A DNA stretch of 5,122 bases. Origin: Wenzhouxiangella sp. GTDB taxonomy: Bacteria > Pseudomonadota > Gammaproteobacteria > Xanthomonadales > Wenzhouxiangellaceae. Below the pieces are notes generated by a model that searched no databases, was not told the origin of the DNA, and saw nothing but the letters and a program-made list of their open reading frames with translations. The DNA is taken from contig SKQI01000158.1 in the NCBI GenBank assembly GCA_007119095.1, forward strand, positions 1 through 5,122, written 5' to 3'. Made by a program: the position numbers and the translations under genes. Positions 1 to 5,122 of this stretch are shown here, piece after piece. Each line of letters opens with the position of its first letter. Position 1 is the first letter of the stretch.

Positions 1-1555
1 CGCGTGGGTGAATGCCGATCATGCGATTGATGATGAACTCCAGCCGGGCCAGGCCGATGCCGTGGTTGGGGATCTGGGCGAAGTCGAAAGCGCGGTCGGC
101 GTTGGCCACGTTCATCATGATCTTCAGCGGCGCTTCCGGCATGTCATCCAGGGTGTCCTCGGCGACGCTGAACGGCAGCTCTCCGCGGTAGATACGACCG
201 GTGTCGCCCTCGGAGCAGGCCACAGTGACCGTTTCGCCGTGCGGAATGCGGTCGGTGGCATCGCCGCAGCCGACCACGGCCGGAATACCGAGCTCGCGGG
301 CGATGATGGCAGCATGGCAGGTGCGACCCCCACGGTTGGTGACGATCGCCGAAGCGCGCTTCATGATCGGCTCCCAGTCGGGATCAGTCATGTCGGTGAT
401 CAGGACATCGCCAGCGGCGATATCGTGCATCTGGTCCAGGCTGTCGATGACCCGAGCCACGCCCTGCCCGATACGCTGGCCAATGGCGCGACCTTCGGCC
501 AGGACTTCCCCGGTTTGTTCCAGCTTGAAGCGCTCCATGGCCTGGCCCGAGCGACTCTTGACGGTCTCCGGCCGGGCCTGGAGGATGAACAGCTCGCCGG
601 TGTGACCGTCCTTGCCCCATTCAATATCCATCGGGCGACCGTAGTGCTTCTCGATGGTCAGCGCCATTTTTGCCAGTTCGGTCGCATCGTCGTCGCTGAT
701 CGAGAATTTCAGCCGTTCACTATCCGGCGTGTCTTCGGTGGTGACCCCGCCGGCGTCGCCATAAACCATGCGCGAGGCCTTGCTGCCCAGTGAGCGACGC
801 AGTATGGCCGGCAGTCCCGCTTCCAGATTGGGCTTGAACAGGTAGAACTCATCCGGGTTGACGGCACCCTGGACCACGCTTTCTCCGAGCCCGTAGCTGG
901 ATGTCAGGAACACCACGTTGCGGTACCCGGACTCGGTATCCAGGGTAAACATGACCCCGGCAGCGCCCTTTCCGGCTCGGACCATCAGCTGGATGCCGGC
1001 TGACAGAGCCACTTCGTGATGGTCAAAGCCGTGGTGAACGCGGTAGGCGATGGCACGGTCGTTGTACAAGCTGGCAAAGACTTCATGAATCTTGACCACC
1101 ACCTCGTCGATGCCGCGCACATTCAGGAAGGTTTCCTGCTGGCCTGCAAACGAGGCATCGGGCAAGTCCTCGGCAGTGGCTGACGATCGCACAGCGACGG
1201 CAAGATCTTCGCCGTGCCGGTCCTGCATTTTCTTCCAGGCTTCGCGGACGGCGGCTTCCAAATCCGGCTGCAACGGCGTTTGCATGATCCACTGCCGAAT
1301 TTCTCGTCCTATGGCGGCTAGCGCGCGAGTATCGTCGGCATCGAGATTGGCCAGGGTGTCCTTGATCCTGGCCGCCAGTCCGGACTGGTCAAGAAACTCC
1401 CGGTAGGCCTCGGCCGTCGTGGCAAACCCGCCAGGGACACTGACGCCCAAGTGGCTGAGATTGGCAATCATTTCTCCCAGGGAGGCGTTCTTTCCACCGA
1501 CCTTTTCCAGGTCGCCCATGCCAAGCTCGTCCAGCCAGAGGATATACTCGCTCAC
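1..1555 (-). CDS. ppsA: Phosphoenolpyruvate synthase (pyruvate, water dikinase), 3' end outside window
   Basis: Makes phosphoenolpyruvate, AMP and phosphate from pyruvate, ATP and water in the cytoplasm; this is the entry to gluconeogenesis from three-carbon substrates. The 518 visible residues read without a break along the family. They begin with GGKNASLGEM (about 20-29) and the ATP-binding domain with VAVRSSATAEDLPDASFAGQ (about 120-139). The phosphohistidine domain follows with GGRTCHAAIIARELGIP, its catalytic His being residue 414 (codon 316-314; E. coli His421). The start of the C-terminal PEP/pyruvate barrel is present (GLARLEFIINRMIG, then IHPR at the edge). About 270 residues should be missing, given a usual length near 790. 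Start: GTG at 1555-1553, with AGG seven bases upstream; no in-frame ATG is as well placed, the first internal Met being residue 13. Thr412, two residues before the His, is the expected site of inactivation by the divergent neighbour ppsR. No frameshift or missing key residue seen. Confidence 0.97.
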   Translation of the reverse strand, partial: MSEYILWLDELGMGDLEKVGGKNASLGEMIANLSHLGVSVPGGFATTAEAYREFLDQSGLAARIKDTLANLDADDTRALAAIGREIRQWIMQTPLQPDLEAAVREAWKKMQDRHGEDLAVAVRSSATAEDLPDASFAGQQETFLNVRGIDEVVVKIHEVFASLYNDRAIAYRVHHGFDHHEVALSAGIQLMVRAGKGAAGVMFTLDTESGYRNVVFLTSSYGLGESVVQGAVNPDEFYLFKPNLEAGLPAILRRSLGSKASRMVYGDAGGVTTEDTPDSERLKFSISDDDATELAKMALTIEKHYGRPMDIEWGKDGHTGELFILQARPETVKSRSGQAMERFKLEQTGEVLAEGRAIGQRIGQGVARVIDSLDQMHDIAAGDVLITDMTDPDWEPIMKRASAIVTNRGGRTCHAAIIARELGIPAVVGCGDATDRIPHGETVTVACSEGDTGRIYRGELPFSVAEDTLDDMPEAPLKIMMNVANADRAFDFAQIPNHGIGLARLEFIINRMIGIHPR

Positions 1556-1562
1556 TTTGATG

Positions 1563-1576
1563 CCTGTTGCCTGTTG
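1563..1576 (-). repeat. Tandem 7-bp repeat at the ppsA ribosome binding site
   Basis: Two perfect head-to-tail copies of CAACAGG (minus-strand reading; CCTGTTG on plus) lie directly before the ppsA GTG start. The AGG of the copy nearer the gene sits seven bases from the GTG and is the only reasonable Shine-Dalgarno match, so the repeat includes the presumed ribosome binding site. Seen directly; whether two copies matter is unknown. Confidence 0.6.
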
Positions 1577-1587
1577 TAGAGCCGGGT

Positions 1588-1593
1588 ATTGTA
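1588..1593 (-). promoter_or_regulatory. Candidate ppsA promoter -10 element
   Basis: Minus-strand TACAAT, five of six matches to the sigma-70 -10 consensus, lies 32 bases before the ppsA GTG start and would give a short leader that includes the tandem CAACAGG repeat. No good -35 hexamer stands 16-18 bases upstream (only sequences like CTTTCC), so an activator or another sigma contact may be needed. The same bases read on the plus strand as TATTGT (1587-1592), a weaker -10 for ppsR. The divergent promoters may therefore overlap. Confidence 0.4.
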
Positions 1594-1622
1594 ACCAACC
1601 TGAAGGATCGGAAAGCCCGCCA

Positions 1623-2438
1623 ATGCGTAGAACTGCCTTCTTCGTTTCCGACGGCACAGCAATCACCGCCGAAACTTTTGGTCACAGCCTGCTGACCCAG
1701 TTTTCCTGCGTCGATTTCCGCCAGATCAGGCTGCCTTTTGTCGACACCCACGAAAAGGCCAGGGATGCGGTCTCGCTGATCAACCGAGCCGCCGAAGCCG
1801 ATACCTGCCGGCCGCTTGTTTTCAGCACCATTGTTGACGGCGACATCGGCCAGGAGCTGTTCGCCTGCAATGGTCATGTCTTCGATATGTTTTCCACCTT
1901 CATGGAGCCGCTGGAAAAGATCCTTGGGGTAGAGAGGTCGCCGCGGGTGGGGCAGGCTCACGGCATGGGCAATGCGCACGCCTATGAGGATCGCATGGAG
2001 GCGACCAACTACGCGCTGACCCACGATGATGGCATCAGCAAAAAGCTGGACAAGGCCGATGTCATCCTGGTTGGCGTTTCGAGGTCGGGGAAAACCCCTA
2101 CCTGTCTCTACATGGCCCTGCACTACGGCGTCAAGGCGGCCAACTATCCGCTGACCGAAGAAGATCTGGAGCAGCCGCGACTGCCCGCTTTCCTGCGTAA
2201 CCACCGGCACAAACTGTTTGGCCTGACGATCGACGCCGATCGCCTGGCTCAGATTCGCGAGCACCGCCGTCCCGGCAGCCGCTACGCATCGATCAAACAG
2301 TGCCGATATGAAGTTGAAGCGGCCGAGGCGATGATGCGGGCCGAGAAAGTACCGATGCTGTCGACCACGGATTCGTCAGTCGAAGAGCTGGCAAGTCGAA
2401 TTCTGCTTGAATTGGGACTGCAACGCGAAGTATTCTGA
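1623..2438 (+). CDS. ppsR: Phosphoenolpyruvate synthase regulatory protein (bifunctional kinase/pyrophosphorylase, DUF299 family)
   Basis: Controls PEP synthase. Known members use ADP to phosphorylate the active-site Thr of PpsA and so inactivate it, then reverse this with phosphate, releasing pyrophosphate. The 271-residue protein is full length for the family. It opens with FFVSDGTAITAETFGHSLL (6-24). It has THDDGIS at 133-139, the nucleotide-binding P-loop GVSRSGKT at 151-158 followed by PTCLYMAL, the conserved AANYPL (172-177), and HKLFGLTID with SRYASIKQCRYE near the C-terminus. Reading continues upstream to 1419, but that part is the antisense of ppsA. The ATG at 1623 was chosen because homology begins there and GGAAAG stands seven bases before it. 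It is divergent from ppsA across 67 bases, the expected enzyme-regulator arrangement. The P-loop has Ser where E. coli has Cys (GVSRCGKT). Confidence 0.97.
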   Translation: MRRTAFFVSDGTAITAETFGHSLLTQFSCVDFRQIRLPFVDTHEKARDAVSLINRAAEADTCRPLVFSTIVDGDIGQELFACNGHVFDMFSTFMEPLEKILGVERSPRVGQAHGMGNAHAYEDRMEATNYALTHDDGISKKLDKADVILVGVSRSGKTPTCLYMALHYGVKAANYPLTEEDLEQPRLPAFLRNHRHKLFGLTIDADRLAQIREHRRPGSRYASIKQCRYEVEAAEAMMRAEKVPMLSTTDSSVEELASRILLELGLQREVF

Positions 2439-2458
2439 AAGGCTGGCCGGTAGTGTTC

Positions 2459-2512
2459 TTCCGGGTCGGGACTCGCGTGAAGGGAGCAGCCGTAGATAGG
2501 CTGCCTCCGGAA
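2459..2512 (+). other. Potentially structured intergenic element between ppsR and the DUF1249 gene
   Basis: This lies within the 135-base gap 2439-2573, which holds no convincing gene. TTCCGG (2459-2464) and CCGGAA (2507-2512) can form an outer stem around an inner hairpin of GCAGCC (2486-2491) and GGCTGC (2499-2504) with a seven-base loop. After a one-base bulge that hairpin can extend by GGA/TCC. A third small stem, CGGGT/ACTCG (2462-2466/2471-2475), competes with the outer one. No T run follows, so it is not an intrinsic terminator. It could be the ppsR 3' end, the leader of the next gene, or chance folding of GC-rich DNA. AT-richer sequence after it (about 2541-2559, with TATTTA and GATAAC) could hold a promoter for the next gene, but no clean -35/-10 pair is visible. 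Confidence 0.3.
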
Positions 2513-2573
2513 CCAAAGCGCCTGATACCTGTCTGCACTCCGAATATTTACACGATAACGCCTTGGGTTCGAC

Positions 2574-3074
2574 ATGCTGACCAAAGTCCGCAATTTGCAT
2601 CCCCCCGCCAGGGACTTGGCGCGCCGCCTGCCGGAACTGCATACCTCGGTATTCAGAGCCTTGAACGTGCTCATGCCGGACGGTCTTGGCCGCAGTGACT
2701 GCCTGGTATCTCGAGTGGGCGATGGCCCTGACCTGTATATGCAGGTCATCGAGCGCCACGACTACACCACTTTTCTTCGCCTGACCTACGTCATTGGCGA
2801 TCAACAACAGCATAATCCCAACGCGCACATTCGTGTTTACCACGATGCGCGCATGGCCGAGGCGACGGCATTCAGCCCGCAGCAGGGCTTTCATCGCCTG
2901 GCGGGTCCGGAGCTTCCTCTGCATGGTTTGGTCGTTCGCAACTGGCGACTGAACCGCGCGCTGCTGAAATGGCTGGATTACCTGCTCGCCCAGGGGCACA
3001 GCGCTGCCACGCTCAAACCCGTCGAGGAAATGCCACCGGGCGTGCCCCCGCTGGTTGAGCTTGAGGCTGGCTGA
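2574..3074 (+). CDS. DUF1249 family protein (YqiB-like), function unknown
   Basis: A 166-residue soluble protein with no signal peptide or membrane segment. I recognise the DUF1249/YqiB family from the central block HIRVYHDARMAEA (85-97; E. coli YqiB has VRLYHDAMVAEV as I recall it) and from the C-terminal pattern LNRALLKWLDYLLAQGH (126-142), which matches the YqiB end INQFLADWLRYCLAHG. The N-terminal part (LARRLPELHTSVFRAL) looks helical. About 24 residues after the last shared block, rich in Pro and Glu, extend beyond E. coli YqiB (about 140 residues). Start: ATG at 2574 with only a weak GGG upstream (2565-2567); no better in-frame start was seen. In E. coli yqiB sits with nudF and cpdA; here it stands between ppsR and carA, on the same strand as both. 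No biochemical role can be inferred from sequence. Confidence 0.85.
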   Translation: MLTKVRNLHPPARDLARRLPELHTSVFRALNVLMPDGLGRSDCLVSRVGDGPDLYMQVIERHDYTTFLRLTYVIGDQQQHNPNAHIRVYHDARMAEATAFSPQQGFHRLAGPELPLHGLVVRNWRLNRALLKWLDYLLAQGHSAATLKPVEEMPPGVPPLVELEAG

Positions 3075-3135
3075 GCCGGAAGTAGCTCAATTCACGGTCA
3101 TGCCTTGCGGGCTGGCCGAATGCGGCCTGCTTGGT

Positions 3136-3141
3136 TAGAAT
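3136..3141 (+). promoter_or_regulatory. Candidate carAB promoter -10 element
   Basis: TAGAAT lies in the AT-rich patch TTGGTTAGAATAATC, the only such patch in the 156-base gap between the DUF1249 gene and carA, and matches five of six -10 consensus bases. Transcription would start near 3148, leaving a leader of about 80 bases before carA that contains the terminator at 3178-3208. The -35 region (TGGCCG at 17-base spacing) is poor, so the assignment is tentative. Confidence 0.4.
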
Positions 3142-3177
3142 AATCGACCGGAGCGGGCTTGAAAGCTCAGCACGATT

Positions 3178-3208
3178 GGGCCGGGTTCCATCATCCCCGG
3201 CCCTTTTT
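3178..3208 (+). terminator. Intrinsic terminator / putative attenuator in the carA leader
   Basis: GGGCCGGG (3178-3185) and CCCGGCCC (3196-3203) form a perfect 8-bp GC stem with a ten-base loop (TTCCATCATC), followed at once by TTTTT (3204-3208): a textbook Rho-independent terminator. It stands 104 bases after the DUF1249 stop and 22 bases before the carA start, with the carA ribosome binding site immediately downstream. It could end the upstream transcript. However, no plausible promoter fits between it and carA, so carAB mRNA must apparently pass through it, which fits attenuation. Confidence 0.8.
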
Positions 3209-3216
3209 GCATACCC

Positions 3217-3221
3217 GGAGG
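3217..3221 (+). promoter_or_regulatory. carA ribosome binding site, favours the TTG start
   Basis: GGAGG is the only strong Shine-Dalgarno match before carA. It is nine bases from the in-frame TTG at 3231, a normal distance, and 18 bases from the ATG at 3240, which is too far. This decides for TTG as the start, giving a protein three residues longer than from the ATG. Confidence 0.65.
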
Positions 3222-3230
3222 TTATTAGAC

Positions 3231-4364
3231 TTGTCCCCAATGCAGGCAATTCTGGCGCTGGAAGACGGCACCACGTTTTCCGGCCAAGGCATCGGCGCGC
3301 CCGGCGCGGCCGTTGGCGAGGTGGTGTTCAACACCGCGATGACCGGCTATCAGGAGATTCTGACCGACCCCAGTTACGCCGGACAGCTCGTTACCCTGAC
3401 CGCATCTCACGTCGGCAATACGGGCGTCAATCCCGCTGATTCGGAATCCGACCGGATTCATGCTCGTGGCTTGATCATCCGCCACTATCCGCGTCGTCAC
3501 AGCTCCTGGCGGGCCACCGAGTCGTTGTCTGACTACCTGGCTGCCAACGGCATTGCCGGAATAGCCGGGCTGGATACTCGCAGCCTGACCATTCATCTGC
3601 GCGAACACGGTGCCCAGAACGGTTGCATCCTGATTGGAGATACGGTCTCGGCGGACGATGCAGTTGACCGGGCTCGTCAGTGCGAGCCGATGGCCGGCCT
3701 GGATCTGGCCAGCCGGGTCTGCTGCGAATCGCCGCATGAATGGACGGAGGGCACGTATTCGCTCGATAGCGGCGAATTTCGGCGCGGCGAAGGCCGCCTG
3801 CACGCGGTCTGCTACGACTTTGGGGTCAAGCACAACATTCTCAGGCTGCTGGTCGATGCCGGCTGCCGGGTGACGGTAGTGCCGGCCCGCTGCGGCCTTG
3901 ACGAGCTGCTGGCCTTGAAGCCGGACGGCGTGATGTTGTCAAATGGCCCAGGTGACCCGCAGCCCTGCGATTACGCGATCAAGGCCATTGCCGGCCTGCT
4001 GGAGCGCGAGATTCCGATCTTCGGCATCTGTCTTGGTCACCAGTTGCTGGCCCTGGCGGCTGGTGCAAAGACGACGAAGATGAAATTTGGCCACCATGGC
4101 GCCAATCATCCGGTCAAGGATCTTGACACCGGGCAGGTCCTGATCACCAGCCAGAACCACGGTTTTGCGGTGGACGAGGACAGCCTGCCAACCCATGTGC
4201 TGCCCACCCACCGCTCGTTGTTCGATGGCACCCTCCAGGGGATTCGCATCGACGGAAAGCCGGCAATGGGTTTTCAGGGTCACCCCGAGGCCAGCCCGGG
4301 CCCGCACGATCTTCGGCCTCTCTTCAGCCGCTTCGTCGAAATGATGGACGGGGCCGGTCGATGA
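3231..4364 (+). CDS. carA: Carbamoyl phosphate synthetase small subunit, glutamine amidotransferase
   Basis: Hydrolyses glutamine and passes the ammonia through a tunnel to CarB for carbamoyl phosphate synthesis, which supplies arginine and pyrimidines. The 377 residues match the family length (382 in E. coli). The N-terminal domain has GEVVFNTAMTGYQEILTDPS (about 29-48) and LDTRSLT. The class I glutamine amidotransferase domain (about 190-372) has YDFGVKHNI, SNGPGDP (237-243), FGICLGHQLLAL with nucleophile Cys267, MKFGHHGANHPVKD, TSQNHGFAVDE, and FQGHPEASPGPHD with His351 and Glu353. These three correspond to E. coli Cys269, His353 and Glu355. The TTG start at 3231 is chosen for its spacing from GGAGG; the ATG at 3240 (374 residues) is the alternative. 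The usual TYPHIGN block reads TASHVGN here. Stop TGA at 4362-4364, 45 bases before carB. The terminator in its leader suggests control by attenuation. Confidence 0.97.
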   Translation: MSPMQAILALEDGTTFSGQGIGAPGAAVGEVVFNTAMTGYQEILTDPSYAGQLVTLTASHVGNTGVNPADSESDRIHARGLIIRHYPRRHSSWRATESLSDYLAANGIAGIAGLDTRSLTIHLREHGAQNGCILIGDTVSADDAVDRARQCEPMAGLDLASRVCCESPHEWTEGTYSLDSGEFRRGEGRLHAVCYDFGVKHNILRLLVDAGCRVTVVPARCGLDELLALKPDGVMLSNGPGDPQPCDYAIKAIAGLLEREIPIFGICLGHQLLALAAGAKTTKMKFGHHGANHPVKDLDTGQVLITSQNHGFAVDEDSLPTHVLPTHRSLFDGTLQGIRIDGKPAMGFQGHPEASPGPHDLRPLFSRFVEMMDGAGR

Positions 4365-4426
4365 GGCTTCTGGATGCTGTTTTGAAAGGATCGATGGAAA
4401 ACGCTGCGCATGCCGAAAAGAACTGA
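4361..4426 (+). CDS. Possible 21-codon linker ORF bridging carA and carB
   Basis: An ATG at 4361 overlaps the carA stop as ATGA and opens a frame of 21 codons (begins MRLLDAVLKGSM) that crosses the whole 45-base gap and stops with TGA at 4424-4426, inside carB. A second in-frame ATG at 4394 would give a 10-residue version. The carB start at 4410 has only a weak, distant GGA (11-base spacing), so ribosomes finishing here could re-initiate at carB by stepping back 14 bases. I know no family for the peptide; the frame may be chance, as 21 codons is short. Confidence 0.25.
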   Translation: MRLLDAVLKGSMENAAHAEKN

Positions 4427-5122
4427 CATTAAATCCATTCTGATCATCGGGGCAGGGCCAATTGTCATCGGCCAGGCCTGTGAGTTTGACTACTCCGGCG
4501 TGCAGGCGGTCAAGGCGCTGCGGGAAGAGGGGTACCGGGTCATCCTAGTCAACTCCAACCCAGCCACGATCATGACCGACCCGGAAGTGGCCGACGCCGT
4601 CTACATCGAGCCAATTCGCTGGGACGTGGTCCGCGATGTGATTGCCAAGGAACGTCCGGATGCGCTGTTGCCGACCATGGGCGGTCAGACCGCGCTCAAC
4701 TGCGCCCTGGACCTGGACCGCCACGGCGTGCTCAAGGAATTCGGCGTCGAGATGATTGGTGCCTCCAAGGAGGCCATCGACATGGCCGAGGACCGCGACC
4801 AGTTCCGTACCGCGATGCGCGAGATTGGTTTGGGCATGCCGGTGGCCGATATCGCCCACACGCTGGATGAGGCCATGGCGATTCAGCAGCGGATTGGTTT
4901 TCCGATCATCATCCGGCCCTCGTTCACCCTGGGCGGCTCCGGCGGCGGCATTGCCTACAACCGCGAGGAATTCATCGAGATCGTTGAGCATGGACTCGAT
5001 CTGTCGCCGACCAACGAAGTGCTGCTGGATGAGTCGCTGCTGGGCTGGAAGGAGTTCGAGCTCGAGGTGGTGCGCGACAAGGCCGACAACTGCATCATCA
5101 TCTGCTCGATAGAAAACCTCGA
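4410..5122 (+). CDS. carB: Carbamoyl phosphate synthetase large subunit, 5' part
   Basis: The large subunit makes carbamoyl phosphate from bicarbonate, two ATP and the ammonia delivered by CarA. Only 237 of about 1,070 residues are in the window: the pre-ATP-grasp part (LIIGAGPIVIGQACEFDYSG, 11-30; VNSNPATIMTDPE, 47-59; LPTMGGQTALN, 87-97) and the first half of the carboxyphosphate ATP-grasp domain (IIIRPSFTLGGSGGGIAYNR). Numbering runs level with E. coli CarB without a gap, so Arg129, Arg169, Gly175-Gly176 and Glu215, all ATP-site residues in that enzyme, are all present. The second synthetic domain and the C-terminal allosteric domain lie beyond the edge. Start ATG 4410 gives MPKRTDIKSIL, the same N-terminus as E. 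coli. Its ribosome binding site is weak (GGA at 4396-4398, 11 bases away), so translation probably depends on coupling to upstream translation. It is in an operon with carA. Confidence 0.98.
   Translation, partial: MPKRTDIKSILIIGAGPIVIGQACEFDYSGVQAVKALREEGYRVILVNSNPATIMTDPEVADAVYIEPIRWDVVRDVIAKERPDALLPTMGGQTALNCALDLDRHGVLKEFGVEMIGASKEAIDMAEDRDQFRTAMREIGLGMPVADIAHTLDEAMAIQQRIGFPIIIRPSFTLGGSGGGIAYNREEFIEIVEHGLDLSPTNEVLLDESLLGWKEFELEVVRDKADNCIIICSIENL

Larger units (their letters stand above)
3159..3230 (+). other. In-frame leader reading frame upstream of carA
   Basis: From TTG at 3159, 24 sense codons run without a stop into the carA start at 3231, in the carA frame. GGAG (3150-3153) sits five bases before this TTG, a usable ribosome binding site. 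The frame passes straight through the terminator stem and encodes a His- and Arg-rich stretch (FHHPRPFLHTRRLLDL). CarA proteins normally start near the ALEDG block, so this is more likely leader than a true N-terminal extension. It may be translated as part of attenuation, or not at all. Confidence 0.25.

Noticed and set aside
8..793. Plus-strand open frame of 261 codons inside ppsA
   Set aside because: Antisense shadow of the conserved phosphohistidine and linker part of PpsA; no recognisable motif.
1389..2264. Long minus-strand open frame (291 codons) opposite ppsR
   Set aside because: It lies antisense to the clearly conserved ppsR and the ppsA start, and its translation resembles no known protein. 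Such antisense frames are common in GC-rich coding DNA.
2475..2510. SRP (4.5S) RNA-like string GAAGGGAGCAGCC in the intergenic gap
   Set aside because: The matching 5' half of the SRP core helix (AGGTCC before the tetraloop) is missing, and the GCAGCC pairs with GGCTGC instead, so the SRP fold is not supported.
2481..2510. Possible yybP-ykoY-type riboswitch, from GGGAGCAGC
   Set aside because: Only a short resemblance to the GGGGAGUAGC start of that riboswitch. The second conserved half is not visible and the next gene is not a metal exporter.
2541..2554. ARG-box-like sequence CGAATATTTACACG
   Set aside because: Only one half resembles an ArgR half-site, the partner half is missing, and it precedes the DUF1249 gene rather than carA.
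2453..2698. Plus-strand 81-codon frame starting in the ppsR-DUF1249 gap
   Set aside because: Most of it overlaps the DUF1249 gene in another frame. The product looks like random GC-rich translation and there is no good ribosome binding site.
2376..2999. Minus-strand open frame of 207 codons over the DUF1249 gene and ppsR end
   Set aside because: It covers two genes with family matches on the other strand, and its product has no recognisable features.
3100..3138. 12-codon ATG frame upstream of carA as a leader peptide
   Set aside because: Its stop overlaps the proposed -10 element, so it would lie upstream of the transcript start; no ribosome binding site is seen.
3225..3833. Minus-strand open frame of 202 codons over carA
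   Set aside because: Antisense to conserved carA sequence, with no recognisable domain.

Overview
The window shows conserved housekeeping genes of a gammaproteobacterium. GC content is high, roughly 60% by eye. The proteins align closely with their Escherichia coli counterparts as I remember them, and the DUF1249/YqiB-like gene fits the same class. A Xanthomonadales- or Chromatiales-like lineage would fit the base composition, but I cannot fix the genus. I see no mobile element, CRISPR array, tRNA, rRNA, phage gene or other sign of recent transfer.

Left part (1-2438): a divergent pair. On the minus strand is ppsA, phosphoenolpyruvate synthase. Its first 518 codons are present and its 3' end lies beyond position 1. 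On the plus strand is ppsR, the bifunctional kinase/pyrophosphorylase that switches PpsA off and on. They share a 67-base region that holds a tandem 7-base repeat and a good minus-strand -10 hexamer. The target site of PpsR, the Thr two residues before the catalytic His in GGRTCH, is present in this PpsA, so enzyme and regulator match.

Middle (2439-3074): a 135-base intergenic stretch that can fold into a nested hairpin, followed by a small gene of the DUF1249 (YqiB) family of unknown function.

Right part (3075-5122): the carAB operon for carbamoyl phosphate synthetase, which feeds arginine and pyrimidine synthesis. carA is complete and carB is cut by the window edge after 237 codons. Two regulatory features stand out. 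A strong intrinsic terminator (perfect 8-bp GC stem plus five T) lies between the likely promoter and the carA ribosome binding site, so carA transcription apparently has to read through it; this looks like an attenuator. A 21-codon open frame bridges the 45-base carA-carB gap: it overlaps the carA stop as ATGA and ends inside carB, and it may couple translation of the two subunits.

No new enzyme system is visible. The points worth a second look are these leader, linker and intergenic structures.
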